Origin: Humulus lupulus
Lineage: Eukaryota > Streptophyta > Magnoliopsida > Rosales > Cannabaceae
Length of the DNA: 64,000 nucleotides
NCBI RefSeq assembly: GCF_963169125.1
Contig: NC_084796.1
Span: 91,930,888 to 91,994,887 of the forward strand
Direction of reading: 5' to 3'
This document shows, one piece after another, positions 45,921-56,310 of the stretch. Numbering within the stretch: the stretch's first letter is position 1; every line of letters begins with the position of its first letter. The position numbers and the translations under genes were made by a program. The notes under the pieces were generated by a model. It did not search any database and was not told the DNA's origin. It was given only the letters and a program-made list of their open reading frames with translations.

Positions 45921-47415
45921 TAGAATGCTTGGGCTCACTTCTTTTGCGAGCTGAAGAGTGATGACCAGTGGGTCGTTGGGAGGAAATTGGACATGGGACG
46001 CATCGTCCTCAGTATAAGTTATAGGTTGATATTCAACCCTTTGGTATTTTCAGAGCTCTGGGTTCATGTTCATAAGGGGACCCTTCGCCATTTTTTTGCT
46101 CATTCACGTATCGCTTTTGGGCGTTCTTGCCCGATCCTGCGAGATGAGGCCCGCCCGAGATGGTTACAACATCTTCTCCATAAATCGGAGGGGGTCTCTC
46201 GTCTTCCCTTGCTCGGGAATTGCTATTTTGGGCAGGCGGTAGTGCATCTGTCCTCTGGCTGGTAGAAGCCTGATTATTGTTCTGGTTCCTTACATGCTGC
46301 CTGAAGTATCCTCTCGAGATCAGACCATCAATCTTGTCTTTCAGCTGCATGCATTCATCAGTAGTTTGTCCAGTATCTCTGTGAAATCTGCAGTACTTAC
46401 TGGAGTCTCTCTTGGATTTTTCGTTTCTTATGGGGTCTGGACGTCTGAAAGGGACCTGGTTTTCATTAGCCAGGTAAATATTCTCCTGATACTCATTGAG
46501 CTCGGTGTACACCTTGTACACGGAGAAATACCTTTCCCCTTTATTCTTCTTTCCCCCTTCCGCCTCGGGGTTACTTCCTTCATTCTTCTTTCTTTTGGAA
46601 GGGTTTTCTGCAGGGGGTTGCTGATGGGTCTGCTGAGGTCGAGGCAGAGTATAAGTTTGTCGTTGTAGTTATGGGCAAAGAGGCCATATTCAGTGTTGAC
46701 CTCGCCTCCTCTACATTGACAAACCTCAGAGCTCGTCGATTAAACTCGGTTATGGACCTCACAGGCTTCCTCTGCATATCTTCCCAGAGGGGACTTCCTG
46801 GCATTACCCCAGCTCGGACGGCCTTTAAATGGCCGCTGTCGTCTACATCACGAGCTCAGGTGACTTCCAGATTGAATCTTGTAAGGTAGCTCTTCAACGT
46901 TTCATTTGGTTGTTGCCAGACATTGGTCAAGGCAGACGCCTTGGGCCTTATCCCGACCGTGGCTCTAAATTGCTTCTTGAAATCTCTCGATAATTGATCC
47001 CAAGAAGCAATTGAATGCCTCTTATATTTTTCGAACCAGTTTTTTGCTGGTCTTGTAAGCGAAGCTGGAAATAGCATGCATCTGAGCTCGTAGCCCACAT
47101 TACTTGCTCTCATAATAGTATTAAACGTATTTAAGTGACTGTATGTGTCGGATTTCCCTTCAAATGGTGGGACATGAGGAATCCAAAACCCTTGAGGAAA
47201 CGGAGTGCTGGAAATATGGAGAGCAAATGGTTCGAGTTCCTCATAAGACTCTTTGTCCCGATCCCGACCTCGTTCATTCTGCAATAGCCTAAATGCTCTT
47301 TCCAGTTGATCAATTCTCTCCTGGATTGGATTCACGAGGGGTCTAACCTAAAATTGGTTATCATTAATCACAATTCGAGGTTTGCGTCCTCGCCTGGGAT
47401 CCTTGCGCACACTCA
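45921..47415 (-). pseudogene. Tat-type Gag segment captured inside copia gag
   Basis: Minus strand. Begins at a Met directly at the right boundary (MSVRKDPRRGRKPRIV). 46856-47335: IDQLERAFRLLQ coil, FWIPHVPPFEGKSDTYSHLN, CMLFPASLTRPAKNWFEKYK and WDQLSRDFKKQF, the Tat/Retand capsid pattern. 46580-46804 continues in frame after one TGA. 46033-46521 holds KYCRFHRDTGQTTDECMQLK (a Cys-His motif), IDGLISRGYF and, near the left end, EDDASHVQFPPNDPLVITLQ, the start of protease. So it covers gag to the beginning of protease with no LTR, primer site or polypurine tract. It is flanked by copia sequence on both sides. Confidence 0.82.
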
Positions 47416-47439
47416 TTACTGACAAACCTTCACCATTAA
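47416..47439. repeat. 24-bp direct repeat, right copy
   Basis: Identical to 45897-45920; follows the Met codon of the Tat segment on the minus strand. Confidence 0.9.
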
Positions 47440-48001
47440 ATTTTTAGAATTCAGGGCCGACTGAACCCCATCAAGAGATAGAGACTCTCTTCCATATAGT
47501 AAGGTTTCTTTAAAATGAGCATAAGACTCAGGCAAAGAACACAGTAGTAACAAAGCTTGATCTTCATCCTCAATTGCAACATCAATATTTTTTAAATCAA
47601 GAATTAATTTGTTAAACACATCTAACTATTCCTCCACAAGTTTATCATCATGCATTTTAAAGGAATATAGAACTTGTGTTCAGATATAAGTGATTTACCA
47701 AGGATTTAGTCCTATACAGACCTTCAAGCTTGGTCTAGACTCCTACAGTTTTTTTCTATTTGGAAACTTGTCTCATCACCTTGTCACCAAGACTCAAGAT
47801 AATAGCACTATGTGCTTTGTCTGACATAACCTTTTTATCTTTTTCTTCCATAGACTTGTCAAGAATTGTCTCCCCTTTCAGTGCATCCCTGTTGAATTCT
47901 TCCAATCCCTGTTGAATGAGAAGAGCTCCCATCTTCAACCTCCACAATCCGAAATCATTCTGACCAGTAAACTTCTCCACCTCATATTTTGCCGAAGCCA
48001 T
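47440..48001 (-). pseudogene. Gag N-terminal part of copia element D
   Basis: Minus strand, start MASAKYEVEKFTGQNDFGLW at 48001 (an upstream in-frame Met exists at 48019). The open part to 47756 includes KMGALLIQQGLEEFNRDALK and KAHSAIILSLGDKVMRQVSK. A broken stretch follows, then 47416-47619: FNKLILDLKNIDVAIEDEDQ, ALLLLCSLPESYAHFKETLL and YGRESLSLDGVQSALNSKNL. The pattern is that of the UBN2-type gag of Tork/TNT1 copia elements. It is cut at NSKNL by the Tat segment. Confidence 0.85.
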
Positions 48002-48036
48002 TGTCGCGTGTTCAATCAACGCTCACCGCACCAGTT
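48002..48036 (-). promoter_or_regulatory. Leader and possible primer site of copia element D
   Basis: The minus strand after the LTR reads AACTGGTGCGGTGAGCG. The TGG three bases from the LTR is in the right place for a tRNA primer, but the rest does not match initiator-Met. The tRNA is unknown. The leader is only 35 bp long. Confidence 0.4.
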
Positions 48037-48419
48037 TGTTGTGCAGAGAACACACGGCCAAGAACACACGTATTTCAAAAACACAAGATATAACTAAACC
48101 AGATTAAGAACAACAAACAACTCATAATCGAAAACTAAAACAGAACACCAAGATATACGTGATTTGAACACAGAGACAATGAATCTCTGGCCTACTCTAC
48201 GGGAAGTCAATATTATTGATTTTTTGACTGCACTCTCTTACAACATACAAAGTCTCTTTACAAGTTTCAATCTGTACAAAAGAATAGAATTTTCCTTAAG
48301 CCTCTAAAATACTAACAAGAGACTTATATATACATATAAAGAGAGCATAACCAAAAATAACCAAGAATTAACAGGAAAAACGGTTAAGATAACTAAGTTG
48401 ATCGAACCAATAACCAACA
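48037..48419 (-). repeat. 5' LTR of copia element D
   Basis: 383 bp, TGTTGTGCAG...CCAACA, followed by TTTAT. Two CTTATATATACATATAA-like runs (near 48322-48340) may include the minus-strand TATA box. Confidence 0.9.
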
Positions 48420-49039
48420 TTTATTAACATAAATAATAATATATATTTAATCATTATAAAATATAATATAATAATAGTTATAAATATATATATGTCGTAA
48501 CTACAGTGCCCTGCATGTATGCAGTGCACTGTAGCTACCACTGCATATATGCATATATATTGATGCTCGGTTGGAGATGGCTTAAGACACACATTGTTTG
48601 TCGCTGCTACCATCACGACCAAGCCATTGCCATCACCATTAATAACTTAGAGCACTCTCAATGAGTGAGGTATATTACTTAAAACTGAAAAAAGTAGCAA
48701 AAAATGGGAAAAGGATGCCTCCAATGGATGATGGATGATGTATTTTACATATACTTGTACATACAACTAAAGTACAACTCTACATCTAGCTTCAACTATT
48801 TATAAATCAAATCATTGTTATATTAATTTCTCACTCATCTTTCCTTCCACTATCTCTTTCCTTGTATTTTCTTCACATGAAAAAATTGAATTAAGGTCTA
48901 ATATGTATGGATTATATGACTATAGATAATTTAATATATGTATTAATATAAGGTTTAATTAGCTAAATATTCTAGAGATAGTTATACTTGGTCATACTCA
49001 TAATTTATGGATTATATGACTGTATATCAGTAGTACTTA

Positions 49040-51325
49040 TGTAACGCCCTGGTTACCCCAGAACAGATACGGTGAACGGTGAACCGGAAATTTGACTCAT
49101 TGTCTGAGTCCTTTGGTTAAAAACGTGTTCTATGTGTTATTAACAGGTTAAGGTGAAAACCAATAAAAAGGAAAGGATATGTTTTATTGATACATAAAAC
49201 TGTTCATGGACCCACAAGAACATTTACAAGTTATTTACAACTCAAAAAGGTCATTACTGTTCCAAAATTATAAACCCCGTCGACCTAAGCGGCAAAAATA
49301 AGGTAAACCCCCTAGTTCCTCTGAGAACTCCTTGGCCGTGGTGGTCAAGCGGCCGCATATGTACACATCACCACCTAAGCTCTCAACTCAAGGCTGAGTG
49401 AGCTTTTCTTTTCCTTTACCTGCACCACATAGCACCCATGAGCCAAAGCCCAACAAGAAAACATAACATTATATGTAAACATTATCAAATGATTATCATT
49501 ATAATCACACTTGAGCACAAAGCTTTCAAACAAATGAGTGAATATCACTTGAGGTCCTGATAAACCATACTGAGTGACTGACAAGCAAGTCACTAATTCA
49601 AGTGGAAGAGTGGCTGCTAGGTAAGCCACTAGCCTTCAAGCGCTTATAATATTCATCGAACTTGAGATCGGTCCAGTATTAATGCTCTTTGAGTCATTCA
49701 ATGCAGAAAGTCCATTAGATCTAATCTTTGTTGACTTGCGTGGATCACGCTAAGGCCGTCCTGACTAATGAGTCAGCACAATGTGACCAGTGCCTAGTAC
49801 CCCTGCCGAACCTGACTAATAAGTCACAGCTTCACAGTTGATACTAGCACCTTTGCCAAATCTGACTAATGAGTCAGTACCATGCACAAGTGAGCAACAT
49901 TTGCTAAGTATTCCACACTCAATTCATGTCCACATTTATACAACCAACATGCCTCATGAATAACCATGCATGTCACGTTTGGGGTGCAGTTTTCTTACCT
50001 CTGGTTCGAGTTAGAATGAATAAAAGAACGACCCTTGAGAACGATCAACCTTTTGGTCCTTTAGCGGTTACCTGGTCATAACCAATCATGGGATTCCATC
50101 AATAAAATGAATAACAAAAGGTTCCCAAACCAAAACCTAGCCTCCAAGACATCTAACACTACTAAACTGGGTAGTAGGATCAACCCCGAGGCCTAAGGCT
50201 TGAATCCCCAAGCTAAAAACACATTTCTGGCCAAAATTGCCCTGATGGGCCGCGGCTCACCCATCTGACAGGGCCATTTCCCTCACAAAAACAACCGTAG
50301 GCTGCGGCTCACCATAGCCATGCCGCGGCCCTTTACCAAAACTAGCAAGCACTAGCTTGCTTTCCCCTGCATTTTCCCTCGGAACCAAACCTTCAAACCA
50401 GTTCCAAACCTCTTCCAAACACCCAATCTAACCCCTAAACATCACCTATATCAAACCCTCATCAAAACCCAAGTTAAACTTCAATCAAACTTCCATCAAT
50501 TCAACTATCCATCAAGAGAGATACAAACTAAAAACTAAAAGCTAAAACAGAGTAAAACCAGAAACCAGTGGCCAAAACTCACCTCAAATCCGAGATTAGA
50601 CCTCCTTCAATGACTGAACCAAGTCTACAAACTCAGCCCCTTGATTTCCTAGCTTAATTCCCCAATTCAAGCTCAAAAACTCCGAAGAGGATATGGAAGA
50701 GAATGATGTACGGGAAGGAGAAGGAAAAACCATGTTTTTGTTATGTTTTTCTACAGTCCACTAAAGGTTCATATACATCCAAACCAAATTACCTAAATGC
50801 CCCTAGGTCATTTAACGCTTCTAAAGTCATTCCAAGGGCGAAATCGATACTTTCCACCTATCTCGTTAATCATAATTAACGCTCTCCAATTCCCGCTAAT
50901 CTCGATATTCTCAAACACCAATAATTCATATCCCGTTACCCTATAATTCCCAGTAACGCTATAATCAGTAAAACACCCCGAGACTCACCCTGAGCCCCGA
51001 GCTTAAGCCTGTTATGACCAAACCGATAATTAATCATACCATGATCGTCTCATGTTGAATGGCTCGAACAAACCCACATTATAATGTGGTCTCAAAATAT
51101 ATCACCAACATGCGTACAAATATACAATTTACCCTCAACGGGCCAAATTACCATCACACCCCTCTAATTAGAAATATGGACACACATGTATGCATTTCAC
51201 ATCATATTATAATATAATCCACATATACATGCATTTTATCATTTAATGGCATAATTAAACAAGTATGGCCCTCCCGGCCTACTATTCCCGCCATTACACT
51301 ATAGCGGAGAATTCGGGGCATTACA
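49040..51325 (-). repeat. 3' LTR of element F
   Basis: TGTAACGCCC...GGGCATTACA. Three motifs of type CTGACTAATGAGTCAG at 49761, 49812 and 49862, about 50 bp apart, and a GCCGCGGCTCACC-type block at 50240-50330. Confidence 0.92.
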
Positions 51326-51343
51326 ACTATCCCCTCCTTACTG
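51326..51343 (-). promoter_or_regulatory. Polypurine tract of element F
   Basis: The minus strand reads CAGTAAGGAGGGGATAGT directly before the 3' LTR. Confidence 0.8.
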
Positions 51344-51361
51344 AAATTTCGTCCTCAAAAT

Positions 51362-51781
51362 TTACCTGAACAGCTCGGGAAACTGACTCTGCATATCTGA
51401 CTCCAGCTCCCAAGTCGCCTCCTCAAACTTTCTGTTCCTCCACAATACCTTAACCAAAGGTATCGTCTTGTTCCTGAGGACTTTGTCTTTCCTATCAAGT
51501 ATCTGAACTGGCCGCTCCTCAAAGGAGAGATCTGGCTCAAGCTCCAGATCTTCATAACTCAAAACATGACTCTCATCAGATACATACCTCCGAAGAGCGG
51601 ATACATGGAACACATTATGCACGGCAAACAACGCCGGTGGCAAGGCCAATCTGTAAGCCACCTGACCAATCCTCTCCAGGATCTCAAATGGACCTACAAA
51701 TCTAGGACTCAGCTTGCCTTTCTTCCCAAACCTTCTCACCCTTTTCCATGGTGAGACTCTGAGGAAAACATAGTCTCCTAC
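51362..51781 (-). pseudogene. Integrase C-terminus and chromodomain-like tail of F
   Basis: Minus strand, same frame as the integrase before it but after the stop at 51782-51784. Starts at about [20 protein letters not shown], then [40 protein letters not shown] and the tail [40 protein letters not shown], ending ELFR at 51362. The tail is the chromodomain-like module of Tekay/Del elements. The stop upstream would separate it from the catalytic core. Confidence 0.9.
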
Positions 51782-52786
51782 CTAGAACTCCACGTTCCTG
51801 CGCTTGGGATCTGCATAGCTCTTCTGTCTACTCTGAGAAGTAAGCATTCTAGCTCTAATCTTCTCAATAGCCTCACTGGTCCTCTGAACTGCCTCAGGAC
51901 CTAAGTATCTCCTTTCACCTGTCTCATCCCAATGAATGGGAGATCCGCACTTCCTACCATACAACATCTCATAAGGTGCTACTCCAATGGTAGACTGATA
52001 ATTGTTATTATGAGAGAATTCTATCAAAGGCAGATACTTACTCCAAGATCCACCAAAGTCCAGCACACATGCTCGCAGCATGTCCTCCAAAATCTGGATC
52101 ATCCTCTCAGATTGCCCATCTGTCTGAGGATGATAAGTTGTACTGAACTTCAACTGTGTCCCCATGGCTTTCTGCAAACTCCCCCAGAACTTGGAAGTAA
52201 AAGTGGGGTCCCGATTTGACACAATCGACCTAGGTGCACCATGGAGCCGCACGATCTCTCTCACATAGAGATCTGCATATTGATCAACTGTAACTGTAGT
52301 CCTCACTGGCAGAAAGTGAGCTGACTTGGTGTAACGATCCACTATCACCCAAATAGAATCATGCTGACCAGTAGTCCTGGGTAAGCCCACCACAAAATCC
52401 ATTATGATGCCTTCCCACTTCCACTCTGGGATATCCAGAGGCTGTAATGACCCTGTCGGCCTCTGATGCTCAGCCTTGACCTGTTGACATGTCAAGCACT
52501 TAGCCACATCCTCTACTACATCTCTCTTCATCCCCGGCCACCAATATAACGATCTCACATCCTGGTACATCTTCGTGGTGCCTGGATGCAAAGAGTAAGG
52601 TGTAGTATGAGATTCATCCAGAATCTCTCGTCTCAATGCAGTGTCTAGCGGAACACATATCTGCCCCTTGTATCTCAACAAGCCTAACTTAGACACTGTA
52701 TAATCCCTAGACACTCCAGCTAGAACATCCTCTCTAATCTTGATCAGCTGTGGATCATTCAACTGACCTTCTTTGATTCTCTCCAA
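51782..52786 (-). CDS. Integrase core of element F (open over 334 codons)
   Basis: Minus strand. Integrase joins the cDNA ends to target DNA. Zinc finger: [20 protein letters not shown] and [14 protein letters not shown], with all His and Cys present. Catalytic core: IIMDFVVGLPRT (first Asp), VSNRDPTFTSKFWGS (second Asp) and TYHPQTDGQSERMIQILEDM (Glu), all intact. Then LPLIEFSHNNNYQSTIGVAP and YEMLYGRKCGSPIHWDETGE. It is an open segment of a polyprotein, not a separate gene: it begins after a stop at 52796 and ends at TAG 51782-51784, before the C-terminal tail. Native initiation at its first Met is unlikely. Confidence 0.85.
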   Translation of the reverse strand: MERIKEGQLNDPQLIKIREDVLAGVSRDYTVSKLGLLRYKGQICVPLDTALRREILDESHTTPYSLHPGTTKMYQDVRSLYWWPGMKRDVVEDVAKCLTCQQVKAEHQRPTGSLQPLDIPEWKWEGIIMDFVVGLPRTTGQHDSIWVIVDRYTKSAHFLPVRTTVTVDQYADLYVREIVRLHGAPRSIVSNRDPTFTSKFWGSLQKAMGTQLKFSTTYHPQTDGQSERMIQILEDMLRACVLDFGGSWSKYLPLIEFSHNNNYQSTIGVAPYEMLYGRKCGSPIHWDETGERRYLGPEAVQRTSEAIEKIRARMLTSQSRQKSYADPKRRNVEF

Positions 52787-52795
52787 CAGCGTAGA

Positions 52796-53209
52796 CTACA
52801 GCGTAATGTTAGCCAACTGGCCCACCAGCAACTCTATACTAGCTCTGGTCATATCATCTGCTAACTCTCTGGCTATCAGCCTCATACCATGAATCTGTTC
52901 CGAACCCTTCCGACTCAAAGCATCAGCTACCACGTTGCCTTTCCCTGGATGATACAGAATCTCACAATCATAATCTTTTACCAACTCCATCCAACGCCTT
53001 TGCCTCATATTCACGTCTTTTTGGGTGAAGAAGTATTTTAGGCTCTTGTGGTCTGTATAGATCTCGCACTTTTCTCCATAAAGATAATGCCTCCATATCT
53101 TCAAAGCAAAAACCACAGCCGCCAACTCTAAATCGTGAGTAGGATACCTTTTCTCATACTCCTTCAACTGACGAGTAGCATAAGCAATTACCTTCTCTGA
53201 TTGCATCAA
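52796..53209 (-). pseudogene. RNase H of element F
   Basis: Minus strand, one frame with the integrase. It contains [40 protein letters not shown] and [20 protein letters not shown]. The first catalytic block (YCDAS) lies across the frameshift in the preceding frame, near 53235-53250. It ends at TAG 52796-52798. Confidence 0.88.
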
Positions 53210-53223
53210 AACACAACCAAATC

Positions 53224-54699
53224 CTAATGAGAAGCATCACAGTAAATCACAAACTTCTCCTGATCTGTCGGAAGGCTCAGAATCGGAGCTGTAATCAATC
53301 TTTGCTTTAGTTCCTGGAAGCTGGTCTCACACTTATCTGACCACACAAACTTCTGGCTCTTGCGTGTCAGGTCAGTCAAAGAAGTAGCAATCTTTGAGAA
53401 CCTTTCCACGAAACGCCTGTAATAGCCTGCCAATCCAAGGAAACTTCTAACCTCTGAAGCATTCTTTGGCCTTGGCCAATCTCTGACCGCTTCGATCTTT
53501 GCTGGATCTACCTTAATCCCCTCCTTACTGACAATATGTCCAAGAAAGGATACCTGAGACAACCAGAACTCACACTTCTTGAATTCAGCAAATAGCCTGT
53601 GTTCTCTCAGTCTCTGTAGAACCAACCTCAGATGCTGCTCATGCTCTAACTCAGTCTGAGAATATACCAGAATATCATCGATGAAGACGATCACAAACTG
53701 GTCTAAATAATCCTTGAACACTCTGTTCATCAGATCCATAAAAGCAGCAGGGGCATTAGTCAACCCAAATGACATAACTAGGAACTCATAATGCCCATAC
53801 CTGGTGCGAAAGGCAGTCTTTGGTATGTCTCCCTCCTTGACCCTCAACTGATGATAACCAGAACGAAGGTCGATCTTTGAGAATACCTTCCTACCTTGCA
53901 ACTGATCGAATAGATCATCTATCCTTAGCAAAGGATACTTATTCTTAATTGTCAACTTATTCAGTTCCCTGTAATCAATACACATTCTCAGAGAACCATC
54001 CTTATTCTTTACAAACAGAACTGGTGCACCCCAAGGTGAGAAACTAGGTCTGATAAAACCCAAATCCAACAGCTCTTGCAGCTGTACCTTTAATTCTTTC
54101 AACTCAGCTGGGGCCATTCTGTAAGGCGCTCTAGACACTGGCTCCGTCCCTGGTGCCAGTTCTATAACGAACTCAATTTCCCTGTGTGGTGGCAATCCTG
54201 GCAAATCTTCTGAAAACACATCCAGAAACTCACAGACTAACCTGGTATCCTCTGATCTCACTGGCATGACCTGAGTGGTATCAACCACACTGGCTAAGAA
54301 CCCAATGCAACCTCTTTGCAATAGATCCCTGGCCCTCAACACAGAAATCATAGGAATGCGAGGTCCATGCACAGCACCAACAAACACAAAAGGATCCTCA
54401 CCTTCAGGCTCAAAGGTGACCATCTTCCTTCTGCAGTCAATAATTGCCCCATATTTTGCCAACCAAATCATACCCAGTATCATATCAAAGTTAGTCATAA
54501 CCAACTCTATCAAGTCCACTGACAACTCTCTGCCCTCCACGGTCACTGGCAAAGATCTGACCCATCTTCTGGATACCACTAACTCTCCAGTGGGTAACAA
54601 AGTACAAAATCCCACAGCATAGAAATCACAAGGTCTACACAGTCTATCAATAATGCTACTAGCAACAAAGGAATGTGTAGCACCAAAATCAATCAACAC
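53224..54699 (-). pseudogene. Protease and reverse transcriptase of element F
   Basis: Minus strand, 491 codons open. Protease: [20 protein letters not shown], where sister copies have DSGA; the Ser is Phe (codon TTT at 54685-54687), beside the catalytic Asp. Then [13 protein letters not shown] (sisters MDW). [80 protein letters not shown] and [20 protein letters not shown] (both catalytic Asp kept), [20 protein letters not shown]. It ends inside the first RNase H block (YCDASH) at a stop and one-base shift near 53215-53230. RT looks complete; the protease core is damaged. Confidence 0.92.
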
Positions 54700-55931
54700 A
54701 TTATAAGGGATTCCAGCACTAAGAAGCTGACCTGAACAACTGAGGGAGAAGCCTCAGCTTCTGCTTGTGTCAACGTGAACACTCGAGCTGGGGCCGAGCT
54801 GTCCACCTTTCTGGGTTCTTCTTTCCCTATCTGAGGGCAATCTTTCTTAAGATGACCCACTGCTCCACACAAGTAGCAGGCCTTTGCCCTACACTCTCCC
54901 AAATGGCGCCTTTTGCATCTAGGGCATTCAGGACGAGTCTTCCAGGCTTCACTACCCCCAGGACGACCCATTGTAATACTACGAGGCCTCCTATCAGGAC
55001 CTGGAACTGGGAAGGTATCAAGAACCTTCCTCTTCTGATCACTGGGGCCAACACCCCTACCAGAACCCACAAATGGAGTAACTATCCTCCTAAAATCCTT
55101 TCTGGCTGCATTGTCACGCCAGATCTTGGTCTCTGTACTCTCATCTTTGAGTGCCTTCTCAACCACTTGTGCATAGGTAGTAACCCCTGCCACAGTGGTG
55201 ATACGAACGTCACGGGCTAACCTGGGCTGTAGCCCCTGAAGGAATCTCGCTCTCCTGGTCCCATCAGTGGGCACCAGTTCCTTGGCAAACTTTGCCAAAC
55301 GGTCAAACTTTAAGGCAGACTCAGTAACTAATAAGCTTCCCTGAAGTAGCCTAATGAATTCCTCAGCTTTAGCTGCCCTGATGGCATCATTGTAATACTT
55401 TTCATTAAACAAGGTCTGAAACTCCTCCCAGCTCAGGGTATTAACATTCTTGGTCTGGGCAATCACTTCCCACCAAATCCGGGCATCATCCCGAAACATA
55501 TAGGTAGCACAGGCTACCCTCTCACTACCAACTACCCTCATAAAATCAAGGATAGTGGTAATCATGCTCATCCATTGTTCTGCCTTGGTAGGATCTGCAT
55601 TGCCCTCAAAAATAGGAGGTTGTTGCTTCCTTAACCTTTCATAAAGAGGTTCCCATTTATTTCCTACCTCAGGCAGCTACCCAGCTACTAGCACTGACAC
55701 AGAAGGTGCCTCTGAAACACTAACCACTGCAGGCACTTGTTGCTGTCTTAGGAGACGAAACTCCTCTCCTTGTTTCAACACTGTAGCCTGCAACTCATTA
55801 AACAATTGCTGCCAATTTGCAGGAGCTGGCTGTGGAATCTGAGACTGGTCATTTTCCTGACCCTGACTGTTATTATTATTCTGGCCCTGATCACTCTGGC
55901 CAGCTGTAGTGTCTGTCTGTTCTGGGTTCAT
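54693..55931 (-). pseudogene. Gag of element F
   Basis: Minus strand, start MNPEQTDTTAGQSDQGQNNN at 55931 (an upstream in-frame Met exists at 55964). The acidic, Gln/Asn-rich N-terminus is followed by PQPAPANWQQLFNELQA and a short coil. There is one in-frame stop at 55677-55679, then the capsid core from 55571: MSMITTILDFMRVVGSERVA, ARIWWEVIAQTKN, KYYNDAIRAAKAEEFIRLLQ and RARFLQGLQPRLARD. A basic linker and an intact zinc knuckle CYLCGAVGHLKKDC are at about 54840-54885. The frame changes near 54695, just before protease. Confidence 0.92.
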
Positions 55932-55964
55932 TCTTATCTGATACCTTGCTAAAAAATTGATCAA

Positions 55965-56307
55965 TACGACCAGTCAGGTAGTAATAACTAAACCTCTTGC
56001 CGCCTCACGGACCAAGAACAAGCAAACAATTATCATATTCCACAGTCATTCAATATTCACAAGCAGATACATATTTATGGCACTCTGCACTCAACATGTA
56101 TCACATAACAATTCATAATATTTCAGGGGCACAGGTTCAACACAGTGTCTCATGCATACATGTAAAGCATATGCACCATAATTTAGGCAGTTATGCACAT
56201 AACTACATAAATAGTTACCAAACCATGAGTCGAGCTTGACTTCAGTGATGTGTGTACATGCCCAGCCAGTCTACAGGAACCTTAACCTTGGCATTGCTCT
56301 AATACTA
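55965..56307 (-). promoter_or_regulatory. Leader and primer-binding site of element F
   Basis: The minus strand after the LTR reads ACTTAGTATTAGAGC; the primer site (56296-56307) is TAGTATTAGAGC against TGGTATCAGAGC, both changes being C-to-T or G-to-A. The shared leader block (CAAGCTCGACTCATGG on the minus strand, GTGTACATGCCCAGCC on the plus) is at 56223-56290. Confidence 0.75.
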
Positions 56308-56310
56308 AGT

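Larger units (their letters stand above)
32944..48419 (-). mobile_element. Ty1/copia element D, Tork/TNT1-like (TSD TTTAT)
   Basis: Minus-strand element, 3' LTR at 32944-33329 (386 bp) and 5' LTR at 48037-48419 (383 bp), both TGTTGTG..ACA. The target duplication TTTAT is perfect (32939-32943, 48420-48424). Without its inserts (element E at 36695-45795 and Tat segment 45921-47415) it is ~4.9 kb, a normal Tork/TNT1-like size. Domain order on the minus strand is gag, protease, integrase, RT, RNase H, as expected for copia. All domains carry stops or frameshifts. Confidence 0.9.
32106..48582. mobile_element. Harbinger-like DNA element split by copia element D
   Basis: Ends share an 11-bp terminal inverted repeat core, CATCTCCAACC (GATCATCTCCAACC at 32106; AGCCATCTCCAACC read inward from 48582), flanked by TAA at 32103-32105 and 48583-48585. 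Removing copia element D leaves ~1.0 kb of AT-rich DNA. A TWA target duplication and a CATCTCC-type end fit the PIF/Harbinger superfamily. The minus strand at about 32466-32560 gives a peptide like the C-terminus of plant Harbinger-type transposases, which supports this. Confidence 0.55.

Noticed and set aside
48430..48622. AT-rich palindromic stretch with CTGCATGTATGCAGTGCACTG-like pairs near 48510-48540
   Set aside because: Looks like internal structure of the Harbinger-like element end; too short and simple for an RNA gene call.
54275..55220. Plus-strand ORFs (54275-54622 and 54765-55220) opposite pol and gag of element F
   Set aside because: Antisense shadows of coding frames; no promoter and no domain.
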